A stretch of 64,000 nt of DNA from positions 248,001 to 312,000 of the forward strand of contig CAJTAT010000004.1 in assembly GCA_910574475.1 (NCBI GenBank), written 5' to 3'. Below, in pieces: positions 41,046-49,650 of this stretch (position 1 is its first letter; each line of letters opens with the position of its first letter). The stretch is from Clostridia bacterium (GTDB lineage: Bacteria; Bacillota; Clostridia; Lachnospirales; Lachnospiraceae). A program made the position numbers and the translations under genes. Below the pieces are notes generated by a model. That model saw only the letters and a program-made list of their open reading frames with translations. It ran no database searches and was not told the origin of the DNA.

Positions 41046-42546
41046 TTTGGGAACAAGCGCTACAAAGACAATTTTAGTAGATGAGAAGGGATTAACCGTA
41101 GCATCAAAGGAGTATGCTTACCCTATGTATCAACCACAGAATGGCTGGGCCGAGCAGGACCCTCATGATTGGAAGCGGGCAGTGCTTGAAACTATCAGCC
41201 AGGTTGTGAAGGAAGCAGAGGTAAAAGCAGAGCAAGTGGTTGGGATTGGTTTATCCGGCCAGATGCATGGCTGTGTAATGCTGGATGAAAAGGGCGAACC
41301 TCTGGGAAGAACGATTCTCTGGTGTGATCAAAGAAGTGACAAACAGGTTGACGAGATGTTGGAACTGCTGCCCATGGAGAAATGGCTGGAGATTTCTGCT
41401 AATCCGCCTCTTGCGGCATGGACTGCCGCAAAGATTCTCTGGATTCGTGAGAATCAGCCGGAGGTTTATGAGAAATGCAGACACATCCTTCTCCCAAAGG
41501 ACTACATCCGGTATGTTTTAACAGGAGAATTTGCTACGGATGTATCAGATGCAACGGGAATGCAGCTTTTGGATGTAGAGAACAGATGCTGGTCAAAAGA
41601 AATTCTGGAGGCTTTAAAGATTGATGAACGTATGCTTGGAAAAGTATATGAGAGCCAGGAGATTACCGGGCATGTCCTTCCAGAGATTGCAGAAAAGTGT
41701 GGACTGACTGTGAAGACCGCAGTTGTGGCAGGAGGAAGTGATAATGCCTGTGCAGCAGTAGGAACAGGTATTGTTCAGGAGGGGCAGGCTTTTGTAACTC
41801 TTGGGACATCTTCCGTAGTATACACACATTTTAATCGATACATAAAGATCCCGGAAGGCGGTTTGCATGTATGCTGCTGTGCTGTACCCGGATGCTGGCA
41901 TTCTATGGGGGGCCCCATGTCCGCAGGATTATCCATAGAATGGTTTAAGGATAAGTTCTGTCAGGATTTAGTCTGGAAAGCAAAAGAGCAGAATCGGTCC
42001 TTCTATGATATGGTTACGGAGCTGACAGATCAGATTCCGATTGGAAGTGAGAGGCTGATTTATCTTCCGTTTTTGATGGGAGAGCGTACGCCTCATATGG
42101 ATCCATTTTACAGAGGAGCATTTCTGGGATTAAATACAGTTCACACCCAGGCTCATATGCTGAGGGCGATTATGGAGGGCGTCGTATATTGCCTGGCAGA
42201 TTGTAACAATATGCTGAAGGAGCAGGGAATAGAGGTTAATACCTTGCGTGTCTGCGGAGGAGGAAGCCGGAGTATTGTTTATCGAAAGATGCTGGCAGCT
42301 CTTTTCCGGTGTAAGATCCATAGACTGGACAAGGAAGAAGGAGCAGCCTATGGAGCGGCAATTCTGGCAGGAGCAGGAACGGGAATCTATTCTTCTATCC
42401 AAGAAGCCTGCAATCGCTTCATAAAAGAGAAGGATACTACTTCTTTCACCCTGGAGGATGCAGATAAGTATCAACAATTTCATCAGATTTATGATGAGAT
42501 GTATGAAGCATTAAGGGTTAACTTTACCAAGCTTGCAAAATTGTAA
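41023..42546 (+). CDS. FGGY-family sugar kinase (xylulokinase-like)
   Basis: About 507 residues from ATG 41023, which has GGGGG 8 bp upstream; ATG 41017 is an alternative. Motifs: VLGVDLGTSATKTILVD, SGQMHGCVML, ILWCDQRSD, GGSDNACAAVGTG (catalytic Asp) and VCGGGSRSIVYRKML. Closest to xylulokinase but in an operon with epimerases and an RbsABC transporter, so its substrate may be another ketose. It differs from the window's other FGGY kinase (4540), which lacks such context. Expected product is a ketose phosphate that the RPE-like or SIS enzymes then rearrange. Confidence 0.87.
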   Translation: MKYVLGVDLGTSATKTILVDEKGLTVASKEYAYPMYQPQNGWAEQDPHDWKRAVLETISQVVKEAEVKAEQVVGIGLSGQMHGCVMLDEKGEPLGRTILWCDQRSDKQVDEMLELLPMEKWLEISANPPLAAWTAAKILWIRENQPEVYEKCRHILLPKDYIRYVLTGEFATDVSDATGMQLLDVENRCWSKEILEALKIDERMLGKVYESQEITGHVLPEIAEKCGLTVKTAVVAGGSDNACAAVGTGIVQEGQAFVTLGTSSVVYTHFNRYIKIPEGGLHVCCCAVPGCWHSMGGPMSAGLSIEWFKDKFCQDLVWKAKEQNRSFYDMVTELTDQIPIGSERLIYLPFLMGERTPHMDPFYRGAFLGLNTVHTQAHMLRAIMEGVVYCLADCNNMLKEQGIEVNTLRVCGGGSRSIVYRKMLAALFRCKIHRLDKEEGAAYGAAILAGAGTGIYSSIQEACNRFIKEKDTTSFTLEDADKYQQFHQIYDEMYEALRVNFTKLAKL

Positions 42547-42570
42547 TGGGAAGGAAAGGAACCTGTCATT

Positions 42571-43116
42571 ATGTTTCATGAAGAGATATTGGAAGAATTG
42601 AAAATCACCCTTTTAGGGATAAAAAAGGAAGAGATTTCTATTTTAGAAGAAGAACTGCAGAAAGCAGAGAGAATATTTTGCGATGGCTTGGGCAGAAGCG
42701 GATTGTTTTGCCGATCCTTCGCTATGCGTTTGATGCATCTTGGAATGGATTGCTTTTGTGTAGGCGACACGATGACGCCAGCTGTGGGACCAGGAGATTT
42801 GCTATTGGTCTGCAGTGGATCAGGAGAATCAGAGGCATTGATCTCTCATGCGGAAAAAGCAAAAAAGAATGGTGCAAAGATAGCGCTTGTCACGGGCAAT
42901 AGTACTTCCCGCCTGAGAGAGGTAGCGGATATTCAAATTCTTATTCAAGCGCCCAAAAAAGATGAGGCAAAGGGAGAAAAGGAAAGCGTGCTTCCCATGG
43001 GCTCTCTTTTCGAAGATGCGTCAGCCTTGTTGTTTGAGAGTCTCGTTCTGGATCTGATGGAGCAGAGGCATGAAACAGGACAGTCTATGTTCCAAAGGCA
43101 TGCGAATCTGGAATGA
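42571..43116 (+). CDS. SIS-domain protein, 6-phospho-3-hexuloisomerase-like
   Basis: A 181-residue SIS protein close to HxlB (PHI): GLGRSGLFCRSFAMRLMHLGMDCFCVGDTMTPAVGPGDLLLVCSGSGESE and the C-terminal GSLFEDASALLFESL match the small PHI family in length and motifs. HxlB interconverts hex-3-ulose 6-phosphate and fructose 6-phosphate in the ribulose monophosphate pathway. No hexulose-phosphate synthase (HxlA) is visible here, so formaldehyde fixation is not supported; a role on a 3-keto or C3-epimeric sugar phosphate is more likely (inference). Confidence 0.82.
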   Translation: MFHEEILEELKITLLGIKKEEISILEEELQKAERIFCDGLGRSGLFCRSFAMRLMHLGMDCFCVGDTMTPAVGPGDLLLVCSGSGESEALISHAEKAKKNGAKIALVTGNSTSRLREVADIQILIQAPKKDEAKGEKESVLPMGSLFEDASALLFESLVLDLMEQRHETGQSMFQRHANLE

Positions 43117-43143
43117 AAATCTGAGCTAAGAAAGGAAAATATT

Positions 43144-44004
43144 ATGATTAAATTGGGGTTAAATACATGGCTTTGGGCCTATAAATTTGAAACACGACAT
43201 CTATTTTGCATCGATAAGGCAGCTGAGCTGGGGGCAGAGGCGATCGATTTTTCTATCAATGATCCCTGGAATTTTCCCACTGCAGAGGTTGCGGAGAGAA
43301 TGAAACAGTATGAGATGGACACGATTGTAACAACAGCGATGACGCCGGAGTACAATGCGATATCCCCGGATTCTGCTGTCAGGGAAAAAGCTCTTACCTT
43401 TATGAAACGCCTTTTGGATGTAACAGCCAAGCTGGGTGCAAAGGTAGTAGGCGGCGTAAATTATGTAGGCTCTGGCTATCATACAGGGAAACCGCGCAGC
43501 ATCCAGGAAATTGAATGGGATATTGAGTATTTGCGGGCAGCAGCAGACTATGCTTCTCAGTATGGAATTGATATTGCCTTAGAGCCAGTGAAGCGCTTTG
43601 AGACACATTTTTTAAATACAGCATCTCAGGCATTAGAGCTGATTGAACAGGCAGGGAAACCAAATCTGAAAGTACATCTGGATACCTTCCATATGAATAT
43701 AGAGGAAGCGGATATTCCAGAAGCCATTGAGATGTGCGGGGAAAAGCTGGCTTATCTGCACTTAATCGACAGTAATCGCGGAACGCCAGGTATGGGGCAC
43801 ATTCCCTGGGAAGGAGTATTCAAGGCATTAAAGAAGATTGGTTATGAAGGCTCAGGATGTATTGAGACCTTCAATCCTCAAACACTGGAGGAGACGAGCT
43901 CTCTGACCTATCTTACAAGGCAGTTTGCAAAGACGCCTGAGGAATTATCTAAGCAAGGGCTTACATATTTAAAGGCTGTAAGGACTATGGTTTATGGAAA
44001 ATAA
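43144..44004 (+). CDS. Ketose 3-epimerase-like TIM barrel (tagatose/allulose 3-epimerase family)
   Basis: A 286-residue xylose-isomerase-like TIM barrel. Diagnostic segments are VGGVNYVG, IALEPVKRFETHFLNTASQALELI (first catalytic Glu), VHLDTFHMNIEEADI (metal Asp/His), HLIDSNRGTPGMGHIPWEGVFKALKKIGYEG and CIETF (second Glu). These match D-tagatose/D-allulose 3-epimerases, which swap the C3 configuration of free ketoses using Mn2+ or Co2+. Substrate preference (hexulose or pentulose, D or L) is unknown. It sits between the PHI-like gene and the sugar ABC transporter. Confidence 0.88.
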   Translation: MIKLGLNTWLWAYKFETRHLFCIDKAAELGAEAIDFSINDPWNFPTAEVAERMKQYEMDTIVTTAMTPEYNAISPDSAVREKALTFMKRLLDVTAKLGAKVVGGVNYVGSGYHTGKPRSIQEIEWDIEYLRAAADYASQYGIDIALEPVKRFETHFLNTASQALELIEQAGKPNLKVHLDTFHMNIEEADIPEAIEMCGEKLAYLHLIDSNRGTPGMGHIPWEGVFKALKKIGYEGSGCIETFNPQTLEETSSLTYLTRQFAKTPEELSKQGLTYLKAVRTMVYGK

Positions 44005-44066
44005 TTAAGGTTCAAACCGGAATAACCCGGAGAACATACAACAACATTCTATTAAGGAGGATAACT

Positions 44067-45086
44067 ATGAAAAGGAAAGTATTGGCATGCATGTTAAGCT
44101 GTGCACTGACACTCACACTTCTGGCTGGATGTGGAAGCAAGGAGCCGCCGGCAGAAGCACCTGCAGAAGCAGAGGCACCTGCAGAGACAGAGGCAGAAGC
44201 AGAGGCACCTGCAGAGGCACCTGCAGAAACGGAAGCAACAGGCGGACGTAAGTTCGGCTACACCTATTGGGCAGCATCTGATTTCTTCTCAACCATTGGT
44301 GAATCACTGCAGGAGGCAGCAGCAGCGAACGGCGATGAGGTTATTATTGTAGATGCGCAGCAGGATCAGGCAAAACAGATCAGCATTATTGAGGACTTCA
44401 TTACACAGGGAGTTTCCGCTGTATTCCTGAACCCGGTAGACCGTGAAGGTATTGAGCCTGCATTGGATATGCTGGCAGAAGCTGGAATTCCCATCGTTAA
44501 TGTGGATACTTCTGTAGCAAGCATCGACAAAGTAGCTTCCTATGTGGCGTCTGACAATTACGGTGCAGGCGTTCTGTGCGGCGAAAAGCTGATTGAGCTT
44601 TGCCCGGACGGAGGCGAGATTGCAATTCTGGATTACCCAGCTAACTCTGCCTGCCTGGATCGTGTACAGGGCTTTACAGAGACCATCGAGGGCAAGGGCT
44701 TTACCGTTGTTGCTCAGCAGGATGCAGAAGGAAAGCCAGATCCTGGACTTGAAAAGACACAGGATATTTTGCAGGCAAATCCAGATATCGTAGCTGTATT
44801 TGGATGTAATGATCAGTGTGGACAGGGCGCTTATGCGGCAATCAAGGAGGCTGGCTCCAAGGCTATCGTTCTCGGTGTTGACGGATCTCCTGAAGGCAAA
44901 GAGTACATCATGGAAGGAGGCGCATTTGTTGCAACAGCAGCACAGTCTCCAAAGATGATTGGCCAGAAATCCATGGAAACTGCTTATGCAATCCTGAATG
45001 GAGAATCTTATGAGAAAGAGATCGCAATTCCTACCTTCATTATTGATGCAAGCAATGTAGAACAATATATTGATGGATGGCAGTAA
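44067..45086 (+). CDS. Sugar ABC transporter substrate-binding lipoprotein (RbsB-like)
   Basis: A 339-residue lipoprotein: signal peptide with lipobox LLAGC (Cys at about 22), then an Ala/Glu/Pro-rich linker (30-55), then a periplasmic-binding-protein type I fold (about 60-339). Segments such as IIVDAQQDQAKQISIIEDFITQGVSAVFLNPVD, VNVDTSVAS, GCNDQCGQGAYAAIKEAG and VLGVDGSPEG match ribose/galactose-type binding proteins. It sits on the cell surface and delivers sugar to the RbsA/RbsC-like subunits. A strong GGAGG precedes the ATG. Confidence 0.95.
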   Translation: MKRKVLACMLSCALTLTLLAGCGSKEPPAEAPAEAEAPAETEAEAEAPAEAPAETEATGGRKFGYTYWAASDFFSTIGESLQEAAAANGDEVIIVDAQQDQAKQISIIEDFITQGVSAVFLNPVDREGIEPALDMLAEAGIPIVNVDTSVASIDKVASYVASDNYGAGVLCGEKLIELCPDGGEIAILDYPANSACLDRVQGFTETIEGKGFTVVAQQDAEGKPDPGLEKTQDILQANPDIVAVFGCNDQCGQGAYAAIKEAGSKAIVLGVDGSPEGKEYIMEGGAFVATAAQSPKMIGQKSMETAYAILNGESYEKEIAIPTFIIDASNVEQYIDGWQ

Positions 45087-45119
45087 GGTAAAAGCTTTAA
45101 CTGAAAAGAAATGAATAAT

Positions 45120-45161
45120 AGAGGGCTGTCACGGAATAGAGTGTTTTGAGGCAGCCCTCTG
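45120..45161 (+). promoter_or_regulatory. Intercistronic hairpin between binding-protein and ATPase genes
   Basis: AGAGGGCTG and CAGCCCTCT form a 9-bp GC-rich stem with a loop of about 24 nt and no T-run. Such hairpins after binding-protein genes often stabilise the upstream message or cause partial termination, giving more binding protein than transporter. Confidence 0.6.
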
Positions 45162-45239
45162 TGATACTGAAATAGGTAATGTGGAAATGGCATCCAGGTG
45201 TTGACCATGGAGACAAAAATGGAATTAGGAGGAATCGAT

Positions 45240-46721
45240 TTGAGCACCTTACTGGAAATGAAAGGAATTTGCAAATCGTTCAATGGCGTTCCGGCGTTGC
45301 GAGATGTACAATTAACTTTGGAAAGTGGAGAAGTACATGCCCTACTGGGGGAAAATGGGGCGGGTAAATCTACATTAATCAAGATCCTGGGCGGCATTTA
45401 CAGCAAGGATTCTGGTGATATTTTTATCAATGGGAAGCAGATTCAGATCTCCAATGTAAAGGAAGCCCGGGAGAACGGCATTAGTATTATTCATCAAGAG
45501 CTAATGATGCTGCCTCAAATGAGAATTTATGAGAATGTATTTTTGGGACAGGAGTATAAGAACAAAGGGTTTGTTAAGCGCAGTGAGATGATTGAAAAAA
45601 CCCGTGAAATGTTAAAGTTCTTTTCGCTTGATTTGGATCCGAAAGAAAAGCTGGGGCATTTACCAATTGCCCAGCAGCAGATTATAGAGATTATACGTGC
45701 GATTTCTTTTGGAGCGCACATTATTGTAATGGATGAGCCTACTTCCTCGCTCTCGGATAAAGAGGTTGATTTCTTGTTCTCTGCAATTCGGCGTTTGAAG
45801 GAGGAGGGAGTTGGAATTATCTATATTTCCCACAGAATGTCAGAGCTGGACGAGATTGCGGATCGAGTAACTATTATGCGGGATGGTGGTTATGTATCTA
45901 CAGAGATTGTAAAGGAAGTAACCCGAGAAGAATTAATTACCAAAATGGTAGGACGTACGCTGGGTGATTATTATGTACATACTCATACGCCATCCGATGA
46001 AGTAGTGATGAAGGTTAGCAATTACAGTGATGGTGATATGGTAAAGGATGCCTCCTTTGAACTCTATCGCGGAGAGGTACTTGGCTTTGCTGGTCTGGTA
46101 GGGGCAGGACGAAGCGAGCTGATGAGCTGTATCTTTGGTGTTACAAAGAAGACATCTGGGGAGCTTACGCTGGAGGGAAAAACTGTTTCTATCAATGGCG
46201 TAAAGGACGCTATGGCGGCAGGAATTGCCCTTGTTCCTGAGGATCGAAAGCAGGAGGCTTTGTATCTGGATCAGAGTGTGCGCTACAATATGACCATTGA
46301 AGTGCTGGATGATTTCCTGAAATTGGGACTTTATGATGGGAAAAAAGAGAATGCCATTGTGGACGAATATGTGCAAAAAATGTCCGTGAAGCTGGCGTCG
46401 CCTTCCCAGAAGATCATTCGTTTGAGTGGCGGAAATCAGCAGAAGGTAATTATTGGTCGCTGGTTAGCAGGTCATCCCAAAATTTTGATTCTGGATGAAC
46501 CTACTCGAGGTGTAGACATAGGTGCAAAGGTAGAGATTTATCAGATTATTGATGACCTGGTAAAGAATGGTGTATCGGTTATCATTATCTCTTCCGAGCT
46601 GCCAGAGGTAATTGGCATGAGTGATCGCATTGTTGTAATGGGCGAAGGCCGAATTAAGGGAGTCTTGGAGCGAAATGAGGCAGATCAGGAACGCATCATG
46701 TCTCTGGCTACAGCAGAGTAG
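45240..46721 (+). CDS. Sugar ABC transporter ATP-binding protein (RbsA-like)
   Basis: About 493 residues from a TTG start at 45240, chosen because TAGGAGGA lies 6-7 bp upstream; the frame is open from ATG 45198. Two ABC domains: the first with GENGAGKSTLIK, VMDEPTSSLSD and a degenerate signature region, the second with LSGGNQQKV and ILDEPTRGVDIG, the layout of RbsA/MglA/XylG proteins. It energises uptake of a monosaccharide with the permease downstream. Confidence 0.93.
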   Translation: MSTLLEMKGICKSFNGVPALRDVQLTLESGEVHALLGENGAGKSTLIKILGGIYSKDSGDIFINGKQIQISNVKEARENGISIIHQELMMLPQMRIYENVFLGQEYKNKGFVKRSEMIEKTREMLKFFSLDLDPKEKLGHLPIAQQQIIEIIRAISFGAHIIVMDEPTSSLSDKEVDFLFSAIRRLKEEGVGIIYISHRMSELDEIADRVTIMRDGGYVSTEIVKEVTREELITKMVGRTLGDYYVHTHTPSDEVVMKVSNYSDGDMVKDASFELYRGEVLGFAGLVGAGRSELMSCIFGVTKKTSGELTLEGKTVSINGVKDAMAAGIALVPEDRKQEALYLDQSVRYNMTIEVLDDFLKLGLYDGKKENAIVDEYVQKMSVKLASPSQKIIRLSGGNQQKVIIGRWLAGHPKILILDEPTRGVDIGAKVEIYQIIDDLVKNGVSVIIISSELPEVIGMSDRIVVMGEGRIKGVLERNEADQERIMSLATAE

Positions 46722-46749
46722 GATCAAAGGATTAGAAAGGAACTGGAAA

Positions 46750-47700
46750 ATGAAAGAGAAAAAAAATTTAGATCTCATCAAGAATAATATGGGACTATTG
46801 GTTGCTTTTTTGGTGCTTTGTGTCGGAGCAACCGTGGTACTGGGGGATACATTCTTTGCTTGGAAAAATTTTTCCAATGTATTGCGTCAGCTCTCTACGA
46901 ATATGTTTCTTGCATGTGGGATGACGCTGGTTATTATGTTGGGCGGTATCGATCTTTCGGTAGGCTCAGTCATTGCTATGGTAGGCTGCTTTGTGGCAGG
47001 ATTTATTTCTTATCTTGGAATGCCAGTAGGTGTGGCAATTATTTTGGCAGTTTTGTTAGGCGTTGTACTGGGACTGTTTAATGGCGCAGTAGCAGCATAT
47101 ACTACAATTCCACCGTTTATCATAACGCTGGCGACTATGAATATTGGACGGGGAATTGCCAGGGTGTACAGTGCCACAAAGACGATTACGGTAAGTAATG
47201 ATTTCTTTAAAGCCATTGCTGCTACTTATATAGGCCCTATCCCGATTCAGGTCGTTTATATTGTCATTGTTGTGGCACTTACTGCAGTGATTCTAAATCG
47301 CACGCAGCTGGGGCGCCATATCCTTGCAACTGGTGGAAATATACAGGCAGCGGAATACTCGGGAGTGAATACAAAAAAAGTTACATTGTTTGTGTTTGTA
47401 TACAGCAGCCTTTTGGCGTCTTTGGCAGGTATTATTGCAGCCTCCCGTTTGTTTTCAGGAACCAGCGTGGCAGGTGAAAGCGCTGAGATGGATGCGATTG
47501 CGGCAGTAGTTCTGGGTGGAACTAGTATGTCAGGTGGCTCAGGAAGTATTTCAGGTACTGTTTTTGGAGTATTCATTATAGCAATTTTGAATAATGTTAT
47601 GAACCTTTACGGCATTGACGCTTCCTGGCAATATATTGTAAAGGGAATCGTGATTATGATTGCAGTATTTATTGATTACTTCAAGGGTAAAAATGATTAA
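46750..47700 (+). CDS. Sugar ABC transporter permease (RbsC-like)
   Basis: A 316-residue membrane protein with 8-10 helices; start 46750 after GAAAGGAAC. Family segments: MTLVIMLGGIDLSVGSVIAM, TIPPFIITLATMNIGRGIARVYSA, GRHILATGGNIQAAEYSGVNTKKV and DAIAAVVLGGTSMSGGSGSISGT. This is the channel subunit of the ribose-type importer. It overlaps the next start (TAATG). Confidence 0.95.
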   Translation: MKEKKNLDLIKNNMGLLVAFLVLCVGATVVLGDTFFAWKNFSNVLRQLSTNMFLACGMTLVIMLGGIDLSVGSVIAMVGCFVAGFISYLGMPVGVAIILAVLLGVVLGLFNGAVAAYTTIPPFIITLATMNIGRGIARVYSATKTITVSNDFFKAIAATYIGPIPIQVVYIVIVVALTAVILNRTQLGRHILATGGNIQAAEYSGVNTKKVTLFVFVYSSLLASLAGIIAASRLFSGTSVAGESAEMDAIAAVVLGGTSMSGGSGSISGTVFGVFIIAILNNVMNLYGIDASWQYIVKGIVIMIAVFIDYFKGKND

Positions 47701-48296
47701 TGGATAGAGAATATTTAAAAGAAACCTTTGCTATTGAAGCTGAATGTCTGCAAAAAGGAGCAGAGGTAGTCGATGAGGGGCAGTTTGCCAAGGCGGTAGA
47801 GTTGTTGAAAAAGGCGGAACGAATCGGGGCTTCTGGATGTGGTCATTCGGGAATTGCTTGTCGCCATTTTGCTCACCTGATGTGTTGCATAGAACGACCA
47901 GCCCGTTTTATCTCTCCAGCAGAGGCAGTACATGGAGGAACTGGATATCTGAAGAAAAATGATGTGATGCTGTTTGTCTCCAGAGGTGGAAAGACGAAAG
48001 AATTACTTCCTATTTTAGATATTTGTAGGAAAAAGGGTGTATATGTGATTACGATAACAGAGAATGAGGAATCTCTCCTTGCAAAGGGATCTGATGCGGT
48101 TTTAAAGCAATATATTAATCGGGAGACGGATAAATATAATAGCCAGGGGACTACTAGCACTACCTCTGCCTGTGTGCTCTTTCATGCACTTCAGGCAGCG
48201 TTGATAGAGGAGACAGGTTTTCAAAATGAGAGATTTGCTTTGATTCATCCAGGAGGGGCCGTGGGCGAACGTTTAGAAGAATTATATAAATCATAA
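47700..48296 (+). CDS. SIS-domain protein (GutQ/KpsF-like)
   Basis: A 198-residue phosphosugar isomerase-type protein. SGCGHSGIACRHFAHLM, SPAEAVHGGTGYLKKNDVMLFVSRGGKTKELLPI and TITENEESLLAKGSDAVL match the SIS core of arabinose-5-phosphate isomerases (KpsF/GutQ), but CBS domains are absent. It is the last gene of the sugar operon, coupled to the permease gene by a one-base overlap. Probably aldose-ketose isomerisation of a pathway sugar phosphate; substrate not determinable. Confidence 0.82.
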   Translation: MDREYLKETFAIEAECLQKGAEVVDEGQFAKAVELLKKAERIGASGCGHSGIACRHFAHLMCCIERPARFISPAEAVHGGTGYLKKNDVMLFVSRGGKTKELLPILDICRKKGVYVITITENEESLLAKGSDAVLKQYINRETDKYNSQGTTSTTSACVLFHALQAALIEETGFQNERFALIHPGGAVGERLEELYKS

Positions 48297-48306
48297 AAGC
48301 CAAGAG

Positions 48307-48345
48307 ACAGGTTTTCACTTCTGCAAGAAATGGAAACCTGTTTTC
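48307..48345 (+). terminator. Terminator of the sugar operon
   Basis: ACAGGTTT (48307-48314) pairs with AAACCTGT (48334-48341) followed by TTTT. Confidence 0.75.
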
Positions 48346-48431
48346 CGTCTGTATGAAAATGTGGAAAAGGATTGTTTCATTTTTGACTTTGCAGTACAAT
48401 GTAGAAAATGGACAAAAGGAGATATGACATC

Positions 48432-49421
48432 ATGAGCAATTATTTTATACAGACGTACACTTGGAACCCATGGCACAATCTTGCTGTTGAAAAGTATCTG
48501 GCCGGACAGATCAAGAAGGGCGATATCATGCTTTATTTATGGCAGAATGAACGCACTGTTGTAATAGGAAGAAATCAAAATGCCCTCAGAGAATGTCGGG
48601 CACAGCTTTTGGAGGAGGAGGGTGGATGCCTGGCAAGGCGAACTACAGGCGGCGGAGCTGTCTACCATGATCTGGGCAATCTCTGCTTCACGTTTCTGGC
48701 CTCGCCAGAAGTGTATGATCTGGAAAAGCAGCTTAAAGTAATCCAACATGCCTGTCGGAAATTTGGTATAGAGACTTCATTTTCGGGACGAAACGATATT
48801 ATTACAGAAGAGGGCTTTAAGTTTTCTGGCAATGCATTTTCAAAGACATCACAGTGCAGTATCCAGCATGGTACTTTGATGGTAAATGTAGATGTCTCCC
48901 AGCTTGGAAAGTACTTGACGCCATCCAAAGATAAGATGAAAGCTAAAGGCGTCAAGTCTGTACAGTCAAGGGTATGCAACCTGCAAGACCTGAATCCAGA
49001 GGTGACGACAGATGATATGCGCAAGGCTCTGAAAGAGAGCTTTGAGGAATTGTACGGAAGCTTTGAGGAACTGGATCTCAAAATTCTGGATAATCCAGAA
49101 GTAAAGGAAACGTATGATCTCTATTCTTCCTGGGAGTGGAAGTTTGGAAAATCCCCAGAGTGCGAGACAAGCTACAGGAAGCGTTTTGACTGGGGAGAAT
49201 TGGAAATCTATCTGAAGTTGAACGCCATGCATATCAGCGAGATTATGGTCTTTTCTGATATGTTGGATGTAGAACTGCCTGGAAAGATTGAAAAGCTTCT
49301 TCTTGGAAAGCGCTACGATATGGCAGATGTAGATCTGGAAAAGGATCTGCCAGAGTGTGAGATAGATCAAATGAGTAAACTGGCAGAAGTTGTGCAGTGG
49401 TTGGCAGGATTGCGGGACTAA
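48432..49421 (+). CDS. lplA: Lipoate-protein ligase A
   Basis: A 329-residue protein from ATG 48432 (AAAGGAG about 10 bp upstream; ATG 48408 is less likely). The catalytic domain includes NPWHNLAVEKYL, VVIGRNQNAL, the lipoate-binding RRTTGGGAVYHD motif and RNDII; the C-terminal accessory domain follows. It attaches scavenged lipoate (via lipoyl-AMP) to E2 or GcvH lysines. Its position near the triple-lipoyl E2 gene suggests it services that complex, although the glycine-cleavage H protein is another usual client. Confidence 0.93.
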   Translation: MSNYFIQTYTWNPWHNLAVEKYLAGQIKKGDIMLYLWQNERTVVIGRNQNALRECRAQLLEEEGGCLARRTTGGGAVYHDLGNLCFTFLASPEVYDLEKQLKVIQHACRKFGIETSFSGRNDIITEEGFKFSGNAFSKTSQCSIQHGTLMVNVDVSQLGKYLTPSKDKMKAKGVKSVQSRVCNLQDLNPEVTTDDMRKALKESFEELYGSFEELDLKILDNPEVKETYDLYSSWEWKFGKSPECETSYRKRFDWGELEIYLKLNAMHISEIMVFSDMLDVELPGKIEKLLLGKRYDMADVDLEKDLPECEIDQMSKLAEVVQWLAGLRD

Positions 49422-49430
49422 ATGATTATA

Positions 49431-49465
49431 AAATTTAAGATTCCTCTTAAGGATTCCTTAAATTT
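49431..49465 (+). terminator. Possible terminator after lplA
   Basis: AAATTTAAG (49431-49439) and CTTAAATTT (49457-49465) form an AT-rich 9-bp stem; the following sequence is not T-rich, so termination is uncertain. The rest of the 229-bp gap to mreB holds a TTGACA (49495-49500) with only a weak -10 (TAGGTT) at proper spacing. Confidence 0.4.
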
Positions 49466-49650
49466 CCTGCGCTTGAAAAAAAACCCTTTTCTTTTTGACA
49501 AGAATTGTATATAATATAGGTTACGCAAGTATGGATATGGATTTTAGCCACAATAAAATGGCTGGAACTTCCAGAAAATTGAATAACTGTTGATAATTAG
49601 GAAAAGACTGAAACATAGAGAGAGAAAAGAGTGAAAGGGGAAAGTAAGAG

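Noticed and set aside
42571..43116. Ribulose monophosphate (formaldehyde) pathway
   Set aside because: The SIS protein is HxlB-like but no HxlA is present; the nearby TIM barrel keeps RPE, not hexulose-phosphate synthase, residues.
49495..49515. TTGACA plus TATAAT as the mreB promoter
   Set aside because: The two elements are only 9 bp apart; with proper spacing the -10 would be the weak TAGGTT, so the promoter is left uncalled.
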